From Neisseria animaloris (lineage in GTDB: Bacteria > Pseudomonadota > Gammaproteobacteria > Burkholderiales > Neisseriaceae): a stretch of DNA of 64,000 nt. The notes under the pieces were generated by a model that saw only the letters and a program-made list of their open reading frames with translations, was not told the DNA's origin and ran no database searches. Both the position numbers and the translations under genes were made by a program. Within the stretch, counting starts at the first letter, position 1, and each line of letters opens with the position of its first letter. Location of the stretch: NCBI RefSeq assembly GCF_900637855.1, contig NZ_LR134440.1, positions 1,178,001 through 1,242,000 of the forward strand, in the 5' to 3' direction. Shown in pieces: positions 16,619 to 24,546 of this stretch.

Positions 16619-17608
16619 ATGAAAATCACCATAATCGGCGCAGGTTCTTGGGGAACTGCACTTGCCATACATTTTGCACTGCACGGCAATGAAATATCTA
16701 TGTGGGCGAGAAATACCGAACACATGCAATCCTTGCAACAAAACCGCGAAAATAAACGTTATTTCCCCGGCTTCAAACTACCGGACACCATTAAAGTCCA
16801 CACCGTTCTGGCAGAAGCCCTTCCCGATACGGAACTGGTGATCATAGCCACCTCAGTTGCCGGCTTACGCGACAGCGCACAACTTCTCGTGCAAAACAAC
16901 GCCGGCCACCTACCTGTATTAACCGCCTGTAAAGGCTTTGAGCAAGATACTGGCTTGCTCACGTTCCAAGTGGTTAAAGACGTACTGCCCGAAAACGACA
17001 AAATCGGCGTGCTCTCCGGCCCCAGTTTTGCCCAAGAATTAGCCAAACAACTACCTTGCGCCGTTGTTTTAGCATCGGAAAACAAAGGTTGGATTGAAGA
17101 ACTGGTAGGCCGTCTGAACACCACCGTACTACGTTTATACGGCAGCAAAGACATTATCGGCGTAGCGGTAGGCGGAGCAGTTAAAAACGTTATGGCCATC
17201 GCCACCGGTCTTTCTGATGGCCTCGGCTACGGCTTAAACGCTCGGGCCGCACTGGTAACCCGAGGATTGGCGGAAATTACCCGACTGGCCGTTTCCATGG
17301 GGGCACAACCCAAAACCATGATGGGATTGGCCGGCATCGGCGATCTAATCCTTACCTGCACCGGTGCACTCTCACGCAACCGCAGAGTAGGCTTAGGCCT
17401 CGCAGAAGGTAAAGAACTGCATACCGTGCTCCTTGAAATCGGACATGTATCGGAAGGCGTGAGCAGCATTGAAGAAGTATTCAATATGGCTTGCAAACAC
17501 CAAATCGACATGCCCATCACCCAAACCCTGCTCCAACTCCTACGCAAAGAAATGACCGCCCAACAAGTGGTAGAACGCCTGATGGACAGGGAAGCCCGAT
17601 TCGAATAA
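16619..17608 (+). CDS. gpsA: Glycerol-3-phosphate dehydrogenase [NAD(P)+]
   Basis: A 329-residue cytoplasmic enzyme that reduces dihydroxyacetone phosphate to sn-glycerol-3-phosphate for phospholipid synthesis. The Rossmann motif GAGSWGTALA (about 7-16), the GPSFAQELA segment, the catalytic Lys region GVAVGGAVKNVMAIA and GLAGIGDLILTCTG are all present, and length fits the family. Translation starts at 16619 after CGGGAGAA; the longer frame from 16577 lacks such a site. A DUS core is read within the gene as GRLNT. A DUS terminator follows. Confidence 0.96.
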   Translation: MKITIIGAGSWGTALAIHFALHGNEISMWARNTEHMQSLQQNRENKRYFPGFKLPDTIKVHTVLAEALPDTELVIIATSVAGLRDSAQLLVQNNAGHLPVLTACKGFEQDTGLLTFQVVKDVLPENDKIGVLSGPSFAQELAKQLPCAVVLASENKGWIEELVGRLNTTVLRLYGSKDIIGVAVGGAVKNVMAIATGLSDGLGYGLNARAALVTRGLAEITRLAVSMGAQPKTMMGLAGIGDLILTCTGALSRNRRVGLGLAEGKELHTVLLEIGHVSEGVSSIEEVFNMACKHQIDMPITQTLLQLLRKEMTAQQVVERLMDREARFE

Positions 17609-17625
17609 AAATGCCTTTAAAATAC

Positions 17626-17661
17626 AAGGCCGTCTGAAAAAACATACGTTCAGACGGCCTT
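17626..17661 (+). terminator. DUS-pair terminator of gpsA
   Basis: AAGGCCGTCTGAA / TTCAGACGGCCTT with a ten-base loop, 18 bp past the gpsA stop, followed by a T-rich stretch. Confidence 0.8.
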
Positions 17662-17722
17662 ATTTGACAGTATCTTTCATCCCGACTATGCTTGCCCCCA
17701 TATCAACCGAGTGGTGCACAAA

Positions 17723-18079
17723 ATGAATCAGTCTCTAGACAAACTCGAAATCAGCGTTTACCAACTGGTACAAAAATTTGAAACCCAAATTGGCGAAAAC
17801 AAACGCCTGCAACAAGAAATCGCCCGCCTACATGACGAAATTACCCGTCAAAAGCTGGCGCAAGAACAACAAAAAAACGAACATGAAGCCGCAGTCGACG
17901 AATTGAGCGAGGCCTTGCTGATACAAGTCAACAAACTCAAAGACGACCTACAAGGTAAAATCAACAGCCTGATAGCCGAAAACCAAAAATACCGTGATGC
18001 CTTAAAGCACAATGCCGAGCACATCCACACCCTGTTGGCGCGCCTCCCCCAAGAAATCACCGAAACTTCTGGAGAATAA
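17723..18079 (+). CDS. Coiled-coil protein encoded before zapA
   Basis: A 118-residue protein predicted to be almost all helix with heptad-like spacing (KLEISVYQLVQKFETQIGENKRLQQEIARLHDEI... then LLIQVNKLKDDLQGKINSLI). No signal or membrane segment. It lies four bases upstream of zapA, with the zapA ribosome binding site (GGAG) inside its 3' end, so they are translationally linked. Position and shape suggest a division-associated coiled coil like ZapB or the short TIGR02449 proteins found before zapA in other proteobacteria, but it is longer. I chose ATG 17723; GTG codons at 17711 and 17714 are alternatives. Confidence 0.75.
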   Translation: MNQSLDKLEISVYQLVQKFETQIGENKRLQQEIARLHDEITRQKLAQEQQKNEHEAAVDELSEALLIQVNKLKDDLQGKINSLIAENQKYRDALKHNAEHIHTLLARLPQEITETSGE

Positions 18080-18083
18080 ACCG

Positions 18084-18380
18084 ATGAGCATTGAACAAGT
18101 CAGCTTAGAAATCATGGGACGCGCCTTCAATATCGGTACACCTCCAGAAGAAAAAGCCACTTTGCTGCAAGCTGTAAACATGTTGAACCAAAAATTCGAC
18201 ACCATCAAACAAAGCGGCCGCATTGTCGAAACAGACAAAATCATCATCATGGCCTCTTTAAATTTAGTACACGACCTATTGAAAATGACTGTAAAAGATG
18301 ATTTGGCAATTGGCGAATTTGAGCGTAAAATAACAGATATGATTAATACTTGCGATAAAGTATTATCAAAGTCAGCCTAA
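18084..18380 (+). CDS. zapA: Cell division protein ZapA
   Basis: A 98-residue ZapA-family protein, which cross-links FtsZ protofilaments at the division ring. The N-terminus MSIEQVSLEIMGRAFNIGTPPEE matches the compact ZapA head, followed by the helical dimer/tetramer region with IVETDKIIIMASLNLVHDLL. The start at 18084 follows GGAG at 18070-18074. Directly downstream lies the 6S RNA gene, the conserved zapA-ssrS order of many proteobacteria. Confidence 0.93.
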   Translation: MSIEQVSLEIMGRAFNIGTPPEEKATLLQAVNMLNQKFDTIKQSGRIVETDKIIIMASLNLVHDLLKMTVKDDLAIGEFERKITDMINTCDKVLSKSA

Positions 18381-18390
18381 TCAGGCTAAA

Positions 18391-18577
18391 GCTCTTTCCC
18401 TGCGATGTTCGCGAAGGCATACATTCCTTTGAACCAATACGTTCGCTTAAGGTTGCCGGGAGTTGCAGTGGGCGCGAGCGTCTTCACAGATGCACCCGAA
18501 ACTGCCCGTGGCGACCACCTTGTCAGCAAGGTTCAAGCGGATTCAGCCAAAACGACATCAGCGGGGATCCTTTCCCA
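18391..18577 (+). ncRNA. ssrS: 6S RNA
   Basis: 6S RNA binds the housekeeping RNA polymerase holoenzyme by imitating an open promoter. The sequence just after zapA has the expected closing stem: CCCTGCGATGTTCG near 18398-18411 pairs with CGACATCAGCGGGG near 18553-18566. The interior has the typical conserved pieces AAGGTTGCCGGGAG, GAAACTGCCCG and AAGGTTCAAGC. Size is about 185 nt, as expected. Ends are estimated from pairing, not mapped. A separate terminator follows. Confidence 0.88.
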
Positions 18578-18604
18578 AATACCGCCTTATGGCGGTATTT
18601 TTAT
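18578..18604 (+). terminator. Terminator after 6S RNA
   Basis: AATACCGCC-TTAT-GGCGGTATT followed by TTTATTTT, a classical intrinsic terminator not built on DUS. Confidence 0.9.
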
Positions 18605-18748
18605 TTTGCAGAAATCAAAAATATGGCGCAAGTTAGAAAAGCCTTACCTTAACATGTTAGTGTAAAAGTGAAATGCCGCAAATACGACATATATCAGCTG
18701 ATAGCGCTGTTAACATTCTATAAAATTTTTCAGACGGCCTAAAGCAGA

Positions 18749-18777
18749 TTGACAGAAATTCAAATTCTCTCTAAAAT
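18749..18777 (+). promoter_or_regulatory. Sigma-70 promoter of rplM-rpsI
   Basis: A consensus TTGACA (18749-18754), a 17-base spacer and TAAAAT (18772-18777), 35 bp before the rplM start. It is among the best promoter matches in the window, fitting a ribosomal protein operon. Confidence 0.8.
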
Positions 18778-18811
18778 CGGCAACTTTCTATACCTATCTG
18801 GATTACCCCTT

Positions 18812-19240
18812 ATGAAAACCTTTTCAGCTAAACCGCACGAGGTGAAGCGCGAGTGGTTTGTTGTCGATGCACAAGACAAAGTTCTGGGTCGCGTTGCAGC
18901 CGAAATCGCCCGCCGTTTACGCGGTAAACATAAGCCCGAATACACCCCTCATGTCGACACTGGCGATTACATCATCGTCATCAACGCCGACAAACTGCGT
19001 GTAACCGGTAACAAAGCCTTAGATAAAAAATACTACCGCCACTCCGGCTTTCCAGGCGGTATTTATGAGCGTAACTTTACCGAAATGCAAGAAAAATTCC
19101 CTGAGCGCGTTTTGGAAAAAGCCGTTAAAGGCATGCTGCCGAAAGGCCCTTTAGGTTATGCCATGATTAAAAAACTGAAAGTATATGCCGGCTCCGAGCA
19201 CGGCCATGCTGCCCAACAACCCAAAGTTTTGGAAATCTAA
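18812..19240 (+). CDS. rplM: 50S ribosomal protein L13
   Basis: The 142-residue L13 of the large ribosomal subunit: [20 protein letters not shown] at the start, [20 protein letters not shown] and the conserved [13 protein letters not shown] element ([20 protein letters not shown]). The ATG at 18812 gives the family's exact N-terminus; the frame opening at 18749 overlaps the promoter and is not translated. It forms a two-gene operon with rpsI, nine bases downstream. Confidence 0.98.
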   Translation: MKTFSAKPHEVKREWFVVDAQDKVLGRVAAEIARRLRGKHKPEYTPHVDTGDYIIVINADKLRVTGNKALDKKYYRHSGFPGGIYERNFTEMQEKFPERVLEKAVKGMLPKGPLGYAMIKKLKVYAGSEHGHAAQQPKVLEI

Positions 19241-19249
19241 GGACACGAC

Positions 19250-19642
19250 ATGAACGGTAAATATTACTACGGCACAGGCCGCCGCAAAAGTTCAGTGGCT
19301 CGTGTATTCCTGCAAAAAGGTACCGGCCAAATCATCGTAAACGGCCGTCCTGTTGACGAATTCTTCTCACGCGAAACCAGCCGCATGGTGGTTCGCCAGC
19401 CTTTGGTTCTGACTGAAAATGCTGAAACTTTCGACATTAAAGTAAATGTTGTAGGTGGTGGCGAAACCGGCCAATCAGGTGCCATCCGTCACGGCATTAC
19501 CCGTGCTTTGATCGACTACGATGCAGCTTTGAAACCTGCTCTGTCTCAAGCCGGTTTCGTTACCCGCGATGCTCGTGAAGTGGAACGTAAAAAATTCGGT
19601 CTGCGCAAAGCACGCCGTGCCAAACAGTTCTCAAAACGTTAA
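19250..19642 (+). CDS. rpsI: 30S ribosomal protein S9
   Basis: The 130-residue S9 of the small subunit. The start [17 protein letters not shown], the middle [19 protein letters not shown] and the end [16 protein letters not shown], whose C-terminal tail reaches the P-site tRNA, are all typical. AAGGA lies before the ATG in the gap after rplM. An intrinsic terminator follows within 20 bases. Confidence 0.98.
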   Translation: MNGKYYYGTGRRKSSVARVFLQKGTGQIIVNGRPVDEFFSRETSRMVVRQPLVLTENAETFDIKVNVVGGGETGQSGAIRHGITRALIDYDAALKPALSQAGFVTRDAREVERKKFGLRKARRAKQFSKR

Positions 19643-19661
19643 TGCTGTTTGTGGAAACATC

Positions 19662-19690
19662 AAAAGCTCTGCTATTTGCAGAGCTTTTTT
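19662..19690 (+). terminator. Terminator of rplM-rpsI
   Basis: AAAAGCTCTGC-TATTT-GCAGAGCTTTTTT, a perfect 11-bp stem with T tract, not DUS-derived. Confidence 0.92.
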
Positions 19691-20350
19691 CTTACTTTAG
19701 CCCTTATATTCAATACTTTTATTTTAAAAACATTTAATTTGTTATTGTATATTTTCAAATCAGTACTTTGTTAATTTACTTCTTTTCTATCGGTACCTAA
19801 TACATTTCATCTTCAAAATAAAGCTGTCGGCCAAAAATATAATAAATCAAATTATTTTTACCATGATTCAACCATGCTCGAGCTTGGTCTGAGCATCTTC
19901 TAAGGTTACTGGAACCCGAAATACTCGAATCAAGCCCGAACGTGACAAACGTACTATTTTTTTTAAGTTTATTTACTGTAATACCAGCAATACAAAAAAC
20001 TGTTTATACAGCTTGCCTTGCTACGATACTACTATTTCGAATGAAATCTCTTTTTCTCAAATATTCCTAAAATCGGCAAAATCGGAGAATGATTGAGAAT
20101 TTTCTACAAAATGTACGCAATTTCTTCATTTTTCATGAAATTGTTGCGTTTATCCTATATCTGCTGTTTTAAAATTAAAATTCTTTTTATTTTTTGAAAA
20201 GAAACGCAAGTTTAAAAGACTGTTACATATATAACATGTATGATGTTTTTAGATTATGTTTATTACATTCAATTGTTAATCAACACAATCACACACTAAT
20301 ACGAATGCAATATTTATTTAACTTAACAACAAACAACATGAGAGGAAATT
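19691..20350. other. Long AT-rich intergenic region upstream of the GlsB-like gene
   Basis: Some 660 bp with no convincing gene, no DUS and no repeat match that I recognise. Most is very AT-rich; a less AT-rich island (about 19862-19950) has half-palindromes such as CATGCTCGAGCTTGGTCTGAGCAT. It must include the promoter and leader of the downstream stress protein. An undetected small RNA or gene relic is possible. Confidence 0.45.
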
Positions 20351-20596
20351 ATGGGCTGGTTAGTTACCATTATCGTCGGTTTCATCATAGGCGTATTAGC
20401 GAAATTTCTACACCCAGGTAAGGAGAATTTAGGCTTCATCATGACCACGTTACTCGGTATCGGCGGTTCTTTGTTGGCCGGTTTTGTTGGCCAATCTGCC
20501 GGTTGGTATGAAGTGGGCGAACCTGCCGGTTGGATCGCCTCTACTATTTTCGCTGTTATCATTCTGGTAGTTTATACCCGCTTGATTAAAAAGTAA
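20351..20596 (+). CDS. GlsB/YeaQ/YmgE family stress membrane protein
   Basis: An 81-residue protein of the transglycosylase-associated (YeaQ/YmgE) family. It has three hydrophobic segments (WLVTIIVGFIIGVLAKFL, GFIMTTLLGIGGSLLAGFVG, GWIASTIFAVIILVVYTRL) separated by HPGKENL and a glycine-rich turn. These small inner-membrane proteins are induced by stationary phase or acid stress in other bacteria; the molecular role is unknown. AGAGGAAATT lies just before the ATG. Monocistronic. Confidence 0.9.
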   Translation: MGWLVTIIVGFIIGVLAKFLHPGKENLGFIMTTLLGIGGSLLAGFVGQSAGWYEVGEPAGWIASTIFAVIILVVYTRLIKK

Positions 20597-20673
20597 TCGC
20601 ATCTTCCTCAAGAGCAGACATAAATTGTCTGCTTTTTCATTACACCTGCCCTCCTCTGTAAAGCCCATCAAAA

Positions 20674-20703
20674 AGGCCGTCTGAATAGTTTTTCAGACGG
20701 CCT
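20674..20703. terminator. DUS-pair terminator between convergent genes
   Basis: AGGCCGTCTGAA / TTCAGACGGCCT with a short loop between the GlsB-like gene and ubiG. Confidence 0.8.
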
Positions 20704-20722
20704 CATCATTTAAATTTCTCAA

Positions 20723-21442
20723 TTATGCGGGCTTACAGGCAACCATGTAGTTAACATCCGTGTTATCACCTACCGAGTAAACTTTGGTAAGCAAATTATA
20801 GGTGAGTCCTTTGGAATCGATAATATCCAACCCTGCTTGGCGGCACATACGGGCGAGTTCGGCGGGAGTGATGAATTTTTGCCAGTCGTGCGTACCACGC
20901 GGCACCAGCCCTAAAATATATTCGGCACCTACAATAGCGTGTACATACGATTTGGGGTTGCGGTTGATGGTAGAGAAAAACACCATACCGTCGGGCTTAA
21001 CCAGTTTGGCACAGGCGGCAACGATAGCGGCGGGATCGGGAACGTGTTCCATCATTTCCATGCACGTTACCACATCGAAACTATGCGGTTTTTCGGCAGC
21101 CAAATCTTCTACCCGTACACAGCGGTAGTCAACGTTGGCAATGCCTTCATCCAATGCATGCAGTTTGGCGATTTTCAGCGATTTTTCAGCCATATCGATA
21201 CCGCTTACATGTTCAGCTCCGTGCTTCGCCATGCTTTCGGTCAGGATGCCGCCGCCGCATCCCACATCCAGTACGGCTTTGCCGGCAATTTGTGCGTGTC
21301 GGTCGATATAATTCAGACGCAGCGGGTTAATGTCATGCAACGGCTTGAATTCACCGTTTCTATCCCACCATTTATGGGCAAGCAGGCTAAATTTATCGAT
21401 TTCACTATGATCGACATTGTGCTGGTGCTGGCTGTTCATCAT
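20723..21442 (-). CDS. ubiG: Ubiquinone biosynthesis O-methyltransferase
   Basis: The 239-residue UbiG carries out both O-methylation steps of ubiquinone synthesis using S-adenosylmethionine. It has the [23 protein letters not shown] signature of UbiG at the N-terminus, the SAM-binding motif [13 protein letters not shown] (about 56-68) and [12 protein letters not shown] in motif II. Length equals the E. coli enzyme. It stands between the GIY-YIG gene and a terminator on the minus strand; the 40-bp gap suggests possible co-transcription with the GIY-YIG gene. Confidence 0.96.
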   Translation of the reverse strand: MMNSQHQHNVDHSEIDKFSLLAHKWWDRNGEFKPLHDINPLRLNYIDRHAQIAGKAVLDVGCGGGILTESMAKHGAEHVSGIDMAEKSLKIAKLHALDEGIANVDYRCVRVEDLAAEKPHSFDVVTCMEMMEHVPDPAAIVAACAKLVKPDGMVFFSTINRNPKSYVHAIVGAEYILGLVPRGTHDWQKFITPAELARMCRQAGLDIIDSKGLTYNLLTKVYSVGDNTDVNYMVACKPA

Positions 21443-21482
21443 ATTAATCCTTATAGAAACCGGCCTGGATTTTATATCAAAC

Positions 21483-21800
21483 TCAGGCCGTCTGAAAATC
21501 GTCCAGTGCCGCCCATAGCTGCCGTTTCTGTTCGACCTTGAACTTTTTTATCAGAAGTTCGACACGGGCAGCCTGACCACGGGAAATACCCATATACACC
21601 AGCCGCATAGATACTGGCTTGTGAATCCGCATATATTTTGCACCCTTCCCCGCCAAATGTAAGGCAAAACGTGCTTCGGGGCAGTTAGTGATGCCGCAAT
21701 ACAGCGAACCGTTTTCGCACAACACCAGATATACGTACCAATCGCCGTCTGAGATTTTTTCAGGTAGAGAAAATAAGGAAAGGTATTCGGCAGATTGCAT
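21483..21800 (-). CDS. GIY-YIG nuclease family protein (YhbQ type)
   Basis: A 105-residue GIY-YIG domain protein. [19 protein letters not shown] contains the two strand motifs (V-Y-L and Y-C-G), followed by [19 protein letters not shown] and a conserved Glu region [17 protein letters not shown]. Stand-alone YhbQ-like proteins are widespread; their nucleic acid target is unclear. I start at 21800; the frame upstream of it runs through a DUS, so a longer start at 21857 is unlikely. The last codons and stop, FQTA-stop, are themselves a DUS. Confidence 0.85.
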   Translation of the reverse strand: MQSAEYLSLFSLPEKISDGDWYVYLVLCENGSLYCGITNCPEARFALHLAGKGAKYMRIHKPVSMRLVYMGISRGQAARVELLIKKFKVEQKRQLWAALDDFQTA

Positions 21801-21938
21801 GGATAAAACCGTTTCAGACGGCCTGTAAAATAATGATTTTAACACCCTGTAGGCCATCTGAAATCAAATTCGGCCGTTTACATCCGAATATGAGTTATTT
21901 TAATATAACCGCACTTGTATTATTCCATCTGCAAAAAT

Positions 21939-22865
21939 ATGGATTCCATTATAGAACTGCGCCATCTCAAAACCCTGTTGGCGTTGGAAGAAACCGGCAG
22001 CGTATCATTGGCTGCAAAACGCGTATTCCTTACCCAGTCCGCCCTGTCTCATCAGATTCGGGCATTGGAAAACTACTACGAAACGCCGTTGTTTGAGCGC
22101 AAATCCACCCCGCTGCGCTTTACACCTGCGGGAGAACGCCTGCTTCAGCTGGCACGCGATCTGCTGCCTCAGGTCGCTGCAGCGGAACGGGATATGGCAC
22201 AAATTATCGAAGGTGAGGCGGGTGAATTGCGTTTGGCTGTAGAATGCCATACCTGCTTCGACTGGCTGATGCCTGCCATGGGAGAATTCCGTCCTTTATG
22301 GCCACAAGTGGAGCTGGATATCGTATCAGGCTTCCAAGCCGACCCTGTAGGGCTGCTGCTGCAACATCGAGCCGATTTAGCCATTGTATCTGATGCCGAA
22401 CCTCAATCTGGTATTACTTTTCAACCGCTGTTTGCCTACGGTATGGTGGGCATTTGCGCCAAAGATCATCCTCTTGCCGCTAAAAATGTTTGGGAAGCGG
22501 AAGATTTTGCCGATGAAACGCTGATCACCTACCCCGTGCCCGACGATATGCTTGATTTACTGCGCAAAGTACTGCTGCCCAAAGGCATCAATCCACCCCG
22601 TCGCCATAGCGAATTAACAATTGCGATTATCCAGCTCGTCGCCAGCCGCCGGGGCATTGCCGCCCTCCCCTATTGGACAGTGATGCCCTATCTTGAAAAA
22701 GACTATGTCATTTCCCGCCCGATTACCGAAAACGGCCTGCAAAGCGAACTTTATGCCGCCATGCGTGCAGAAGATATGGGAAAAACCTATCTGGAAAATT
22801 TCTGCCAAATTGTGCGCGACCGCGGATTTGCAGACTTGCCGGGGCTGAGTGTTCTGGAAATGTAA
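21939..22865 (+). CDS. metR: LysR-type regulator MetR
   Basis: A 308-residue LysR-type transcription factor. The N-terminal helix-turn-helix (LRHLKTLLALEETGSVSLAAKRVFLTQSALSHQIRALE) is followed by the effector domain with AVECHTCFDWLMPAM, a stretch characteristic of MetR, which activates methionine synthesis genes with homocysteine as co-inducer. The usual target gene metE is not next to it here, so regulation would be in trans. ATG 21939 is chosen; the upstream ATG at 21915 adds eight unlikely residues. Confidence 0.9.
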   Translation: MDSIIELRHLKTLLALEETGSVSLAAKRVFLTQSALSHQIRALENYYETPLFERKSTPLRFTPAGERLLQLARDLLPQVAAAERDMAQIIEGEAGELRLAVECHTCFDWLMPAMGEFRPLWPQVELDIVSGFQADPVGLLLQHRADLAIVSDAEPQSGITFQPLFAYGMVGICAKDHPLAAKNVWEAEDFADETLITYPVPDDMLDLLRKVLLPKGINPPRRHSELTIAIIQLVASRRGIAALPYWTVMPYLEKDYVISRPITENGLQSELYAAMRAEDMGKTYLENFCQIVRDRGFADLPGLSVLEM

Positions 22866-22890
22866 GCCGCTCAAATTTGAACATATAGCG

Positions 22891-22940
22891 AGAGGCCGTC
22901 TGAAAGCGAACCTTGTGAGCTTCGCTTTCAGACGGCCTCT
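22891..22940. terminator. Long DUS-pair terminator, metR/rluC
   Basis: A 20-bp perfect stem extends well beyond the DUS core (AGAGGCCGTCTGAAAGCGAA and its complement) with a ten-base loop between two convergent genes. One of the longest stems in the window. Confidence 0.88.
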
Positions 22941-22968
22941 TGTCTTTCCACTTCAAAACCTCAACCCG

Positions 22969-23955
22969 TCATTCTGCTTTATGCTGATGCGCCAACACCG
23001 TAACCAACTGTTCCAACTCTTGCGGCAAAGGAGCCACCAGTTTCAGTGGCTCGCCCGTCAGCGGGTGCTGCAAATGCAGTTCCGCCGCGTGCAGAAACAT
23101 CCGTTTCAAACCCAGTTTTTGCAGCCGTTTGTTGGCTTGGTAGTCGCCATAGCGTTCGTCGCCCGCAATCGGGCACTGCTGCGACTGCATGTGTACGCGG
23201 ATTTGATGGGTGCGGCCGGTTTTCAAGGTGGCTTCCACCAATGTTAAATGCGAAAGGCCGACCTGATGCAGCAGGCCGTCTGAAAAACACTTCAATACAC
23301 GGAACACCGTATGCGCATGCTGGCCGTTTTCACTCACGCGCACCATCTTTTCGCCTTGTGCGCCCGTGTATTTGAACAGCGGCAGTTTCACATTCAACTT
23401 ATCCTGCGCCAGCTTTCCTACGCCCAAAGCCAGATAAACTTTTTTCGGATGGTCGTTGCGGATGGCTTCGTGCAGCTTTACCAACGCACTGCGCTTTTTC
23501 GCAATCATCAGCAGCCCGCTGGTATCTTTGTCCAAACGGTGCACCAGCTCCAGATAACGCGCTTCGGGTCGGGCGCGGCGCAATTGCTCGATCACGCCGA
23601 AACTTACCCCGCTGCCGCCGTGTACCGCTACGCCGCTGGGCTTGTTCACCACCAGCATCGCATCGTCTTCGTAAACGATTTCAAAATCACGCGCAGGCAC
23701 CGGCATGTTTTCAGACGGCCTCTGCTTTTCGGCAATGCGCACTGGCGGAATACGCAAAACATCGCCCGCTTCTATGCGGTCGGTAGGCTTGCAGCGTTTT
23801 TTGTTCAAGCGTACTTCGCCTGCGCGGATGATGCGCTGAATATGGCTTTTGGGCACCCCTTTCAAAATCTTGATTAAAAAGTTGTCGAGCCGCTGCCCTG
23901 CGTCTTCCGGCGGGATGCTGATGTGGTTAACCAAGTCTTTGCTAATTGTCGGCAT
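22969..23955 (-). CDS. rluC: 23S rRNA pseudouridine synthase RluC
   Basis: A 328-residue RluA-family pseudouridine synthase with an N-terminal S4 domain (QRLDNFLIKILKGVPKSHIQRIIRAGEVRLN) and catalytic domain with VHRLDKDTSGLLMIAKK, where the Asp is the nucleophile, and GRTHQIRVHM. RluC modifies U955, U2504 and U2580 (E. coli numbering) of 23S rRNA. It is divergent from rne, as in E. coli, which supports RluC over RluD. Two DUS cores inside are translated as RPSENMP and FSDGLL. Confidence 0.93.
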   Translation of the reverse strand: MPTISKDLVNHISIPPEDAGQRLDNFLIKILKGVPKSHIQRIIRAGEVRLNKKRCKPTDRIEAGDVLRIPPVRIAEKQRPSENMPVPARDFEIVYEDDAMLVVNKPSGVAVHGGSGVSFGVIEQLRRARPEARYLELVHRLDKDTSGLLMIAKKRSALVKLHEAIRNDHPKKVYLALGVGKLAQDKLNVKLPLFKYTGAQGEKMVRVSENGQHAHTVFRVLKCFSDGLLHQVGLSHLTLVEATLKTGRTHQIRVHMQSQQCPIAGDERYGDYQANKRLQKLGLKRMFLHAAELHLQHPLTGEPLKLVAPLPQELEQLVTVLAHQHKAE

Positions 23956-24546
23956 TTTCTCTATAATCCGCTTACGTTTTCAGGGGCCGTTTTACAGATT
24001 GATCAGGCCGTCTGAAAACTTATTGTAAACTGGAATTTTATACTAAAAAGCACGCCACAAAGCATTTCCTTCATCTGCCGCCAAGCCCGGCGGGTGAAGA
24101 CGTAATTAAGTTTAACCTTTTCCGGCAGGCCTTCCGATCCGGCATAAGACGCACCCGCTCAAACATGTGTGCAGCCCTCGGCAGTACAACCGCCGGACAG
24201 TAATGAAGAAGACGGCTAAGATTTTTCGTGTTTCGCACAGCATAGAAACCAAAGCGGAACCACAGGCATTACCGATATACTGTTTACACCCTTCCGCCGC
24301 CGCTTGCCGGTGCAGATACACGCGGATGATATTAAGAAATACCGCCGGTACACTTTTACACATAAAAAAACGGCACAAACCCCGTAAACAAATGCAGTTG
24401 TTTTGAGGCAATGCCCATTGCTCTTTATACACTCCTTCTCGTTCAGATAACGCCCCGCACGCCGTTTCAGACGGCCTGACCATTGGCGGCTTATAAGCGT
24501 TGAATACTGATTACCGGCCTCGTGGGTGCTCAAAAACGAGGTAGTT
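23956..24546. other. Divergent rluC / rne region with long rne leader
   Basis: About 590 bp. It contains a DUS at 24006-24015 and another near 24464-24473, and a GC-richer segment with inverted repeats between 24100 and 24400. In other bacteria rne has a long structured 5' leader through which RNase E controls its own mRNA, and the length here fits that. The open frames at 24112-24483, 24167-24406 and 24216-24659 look non-coding. Confidence 0.5.

Noticed and set aside
24112-24483. Open frames on both strands in the rluC-rne gap
   Set aside because: Cys/Arg-rich translations with no domain pattern; they run through DUS sequences and overlap the rne leader on opposite strands.
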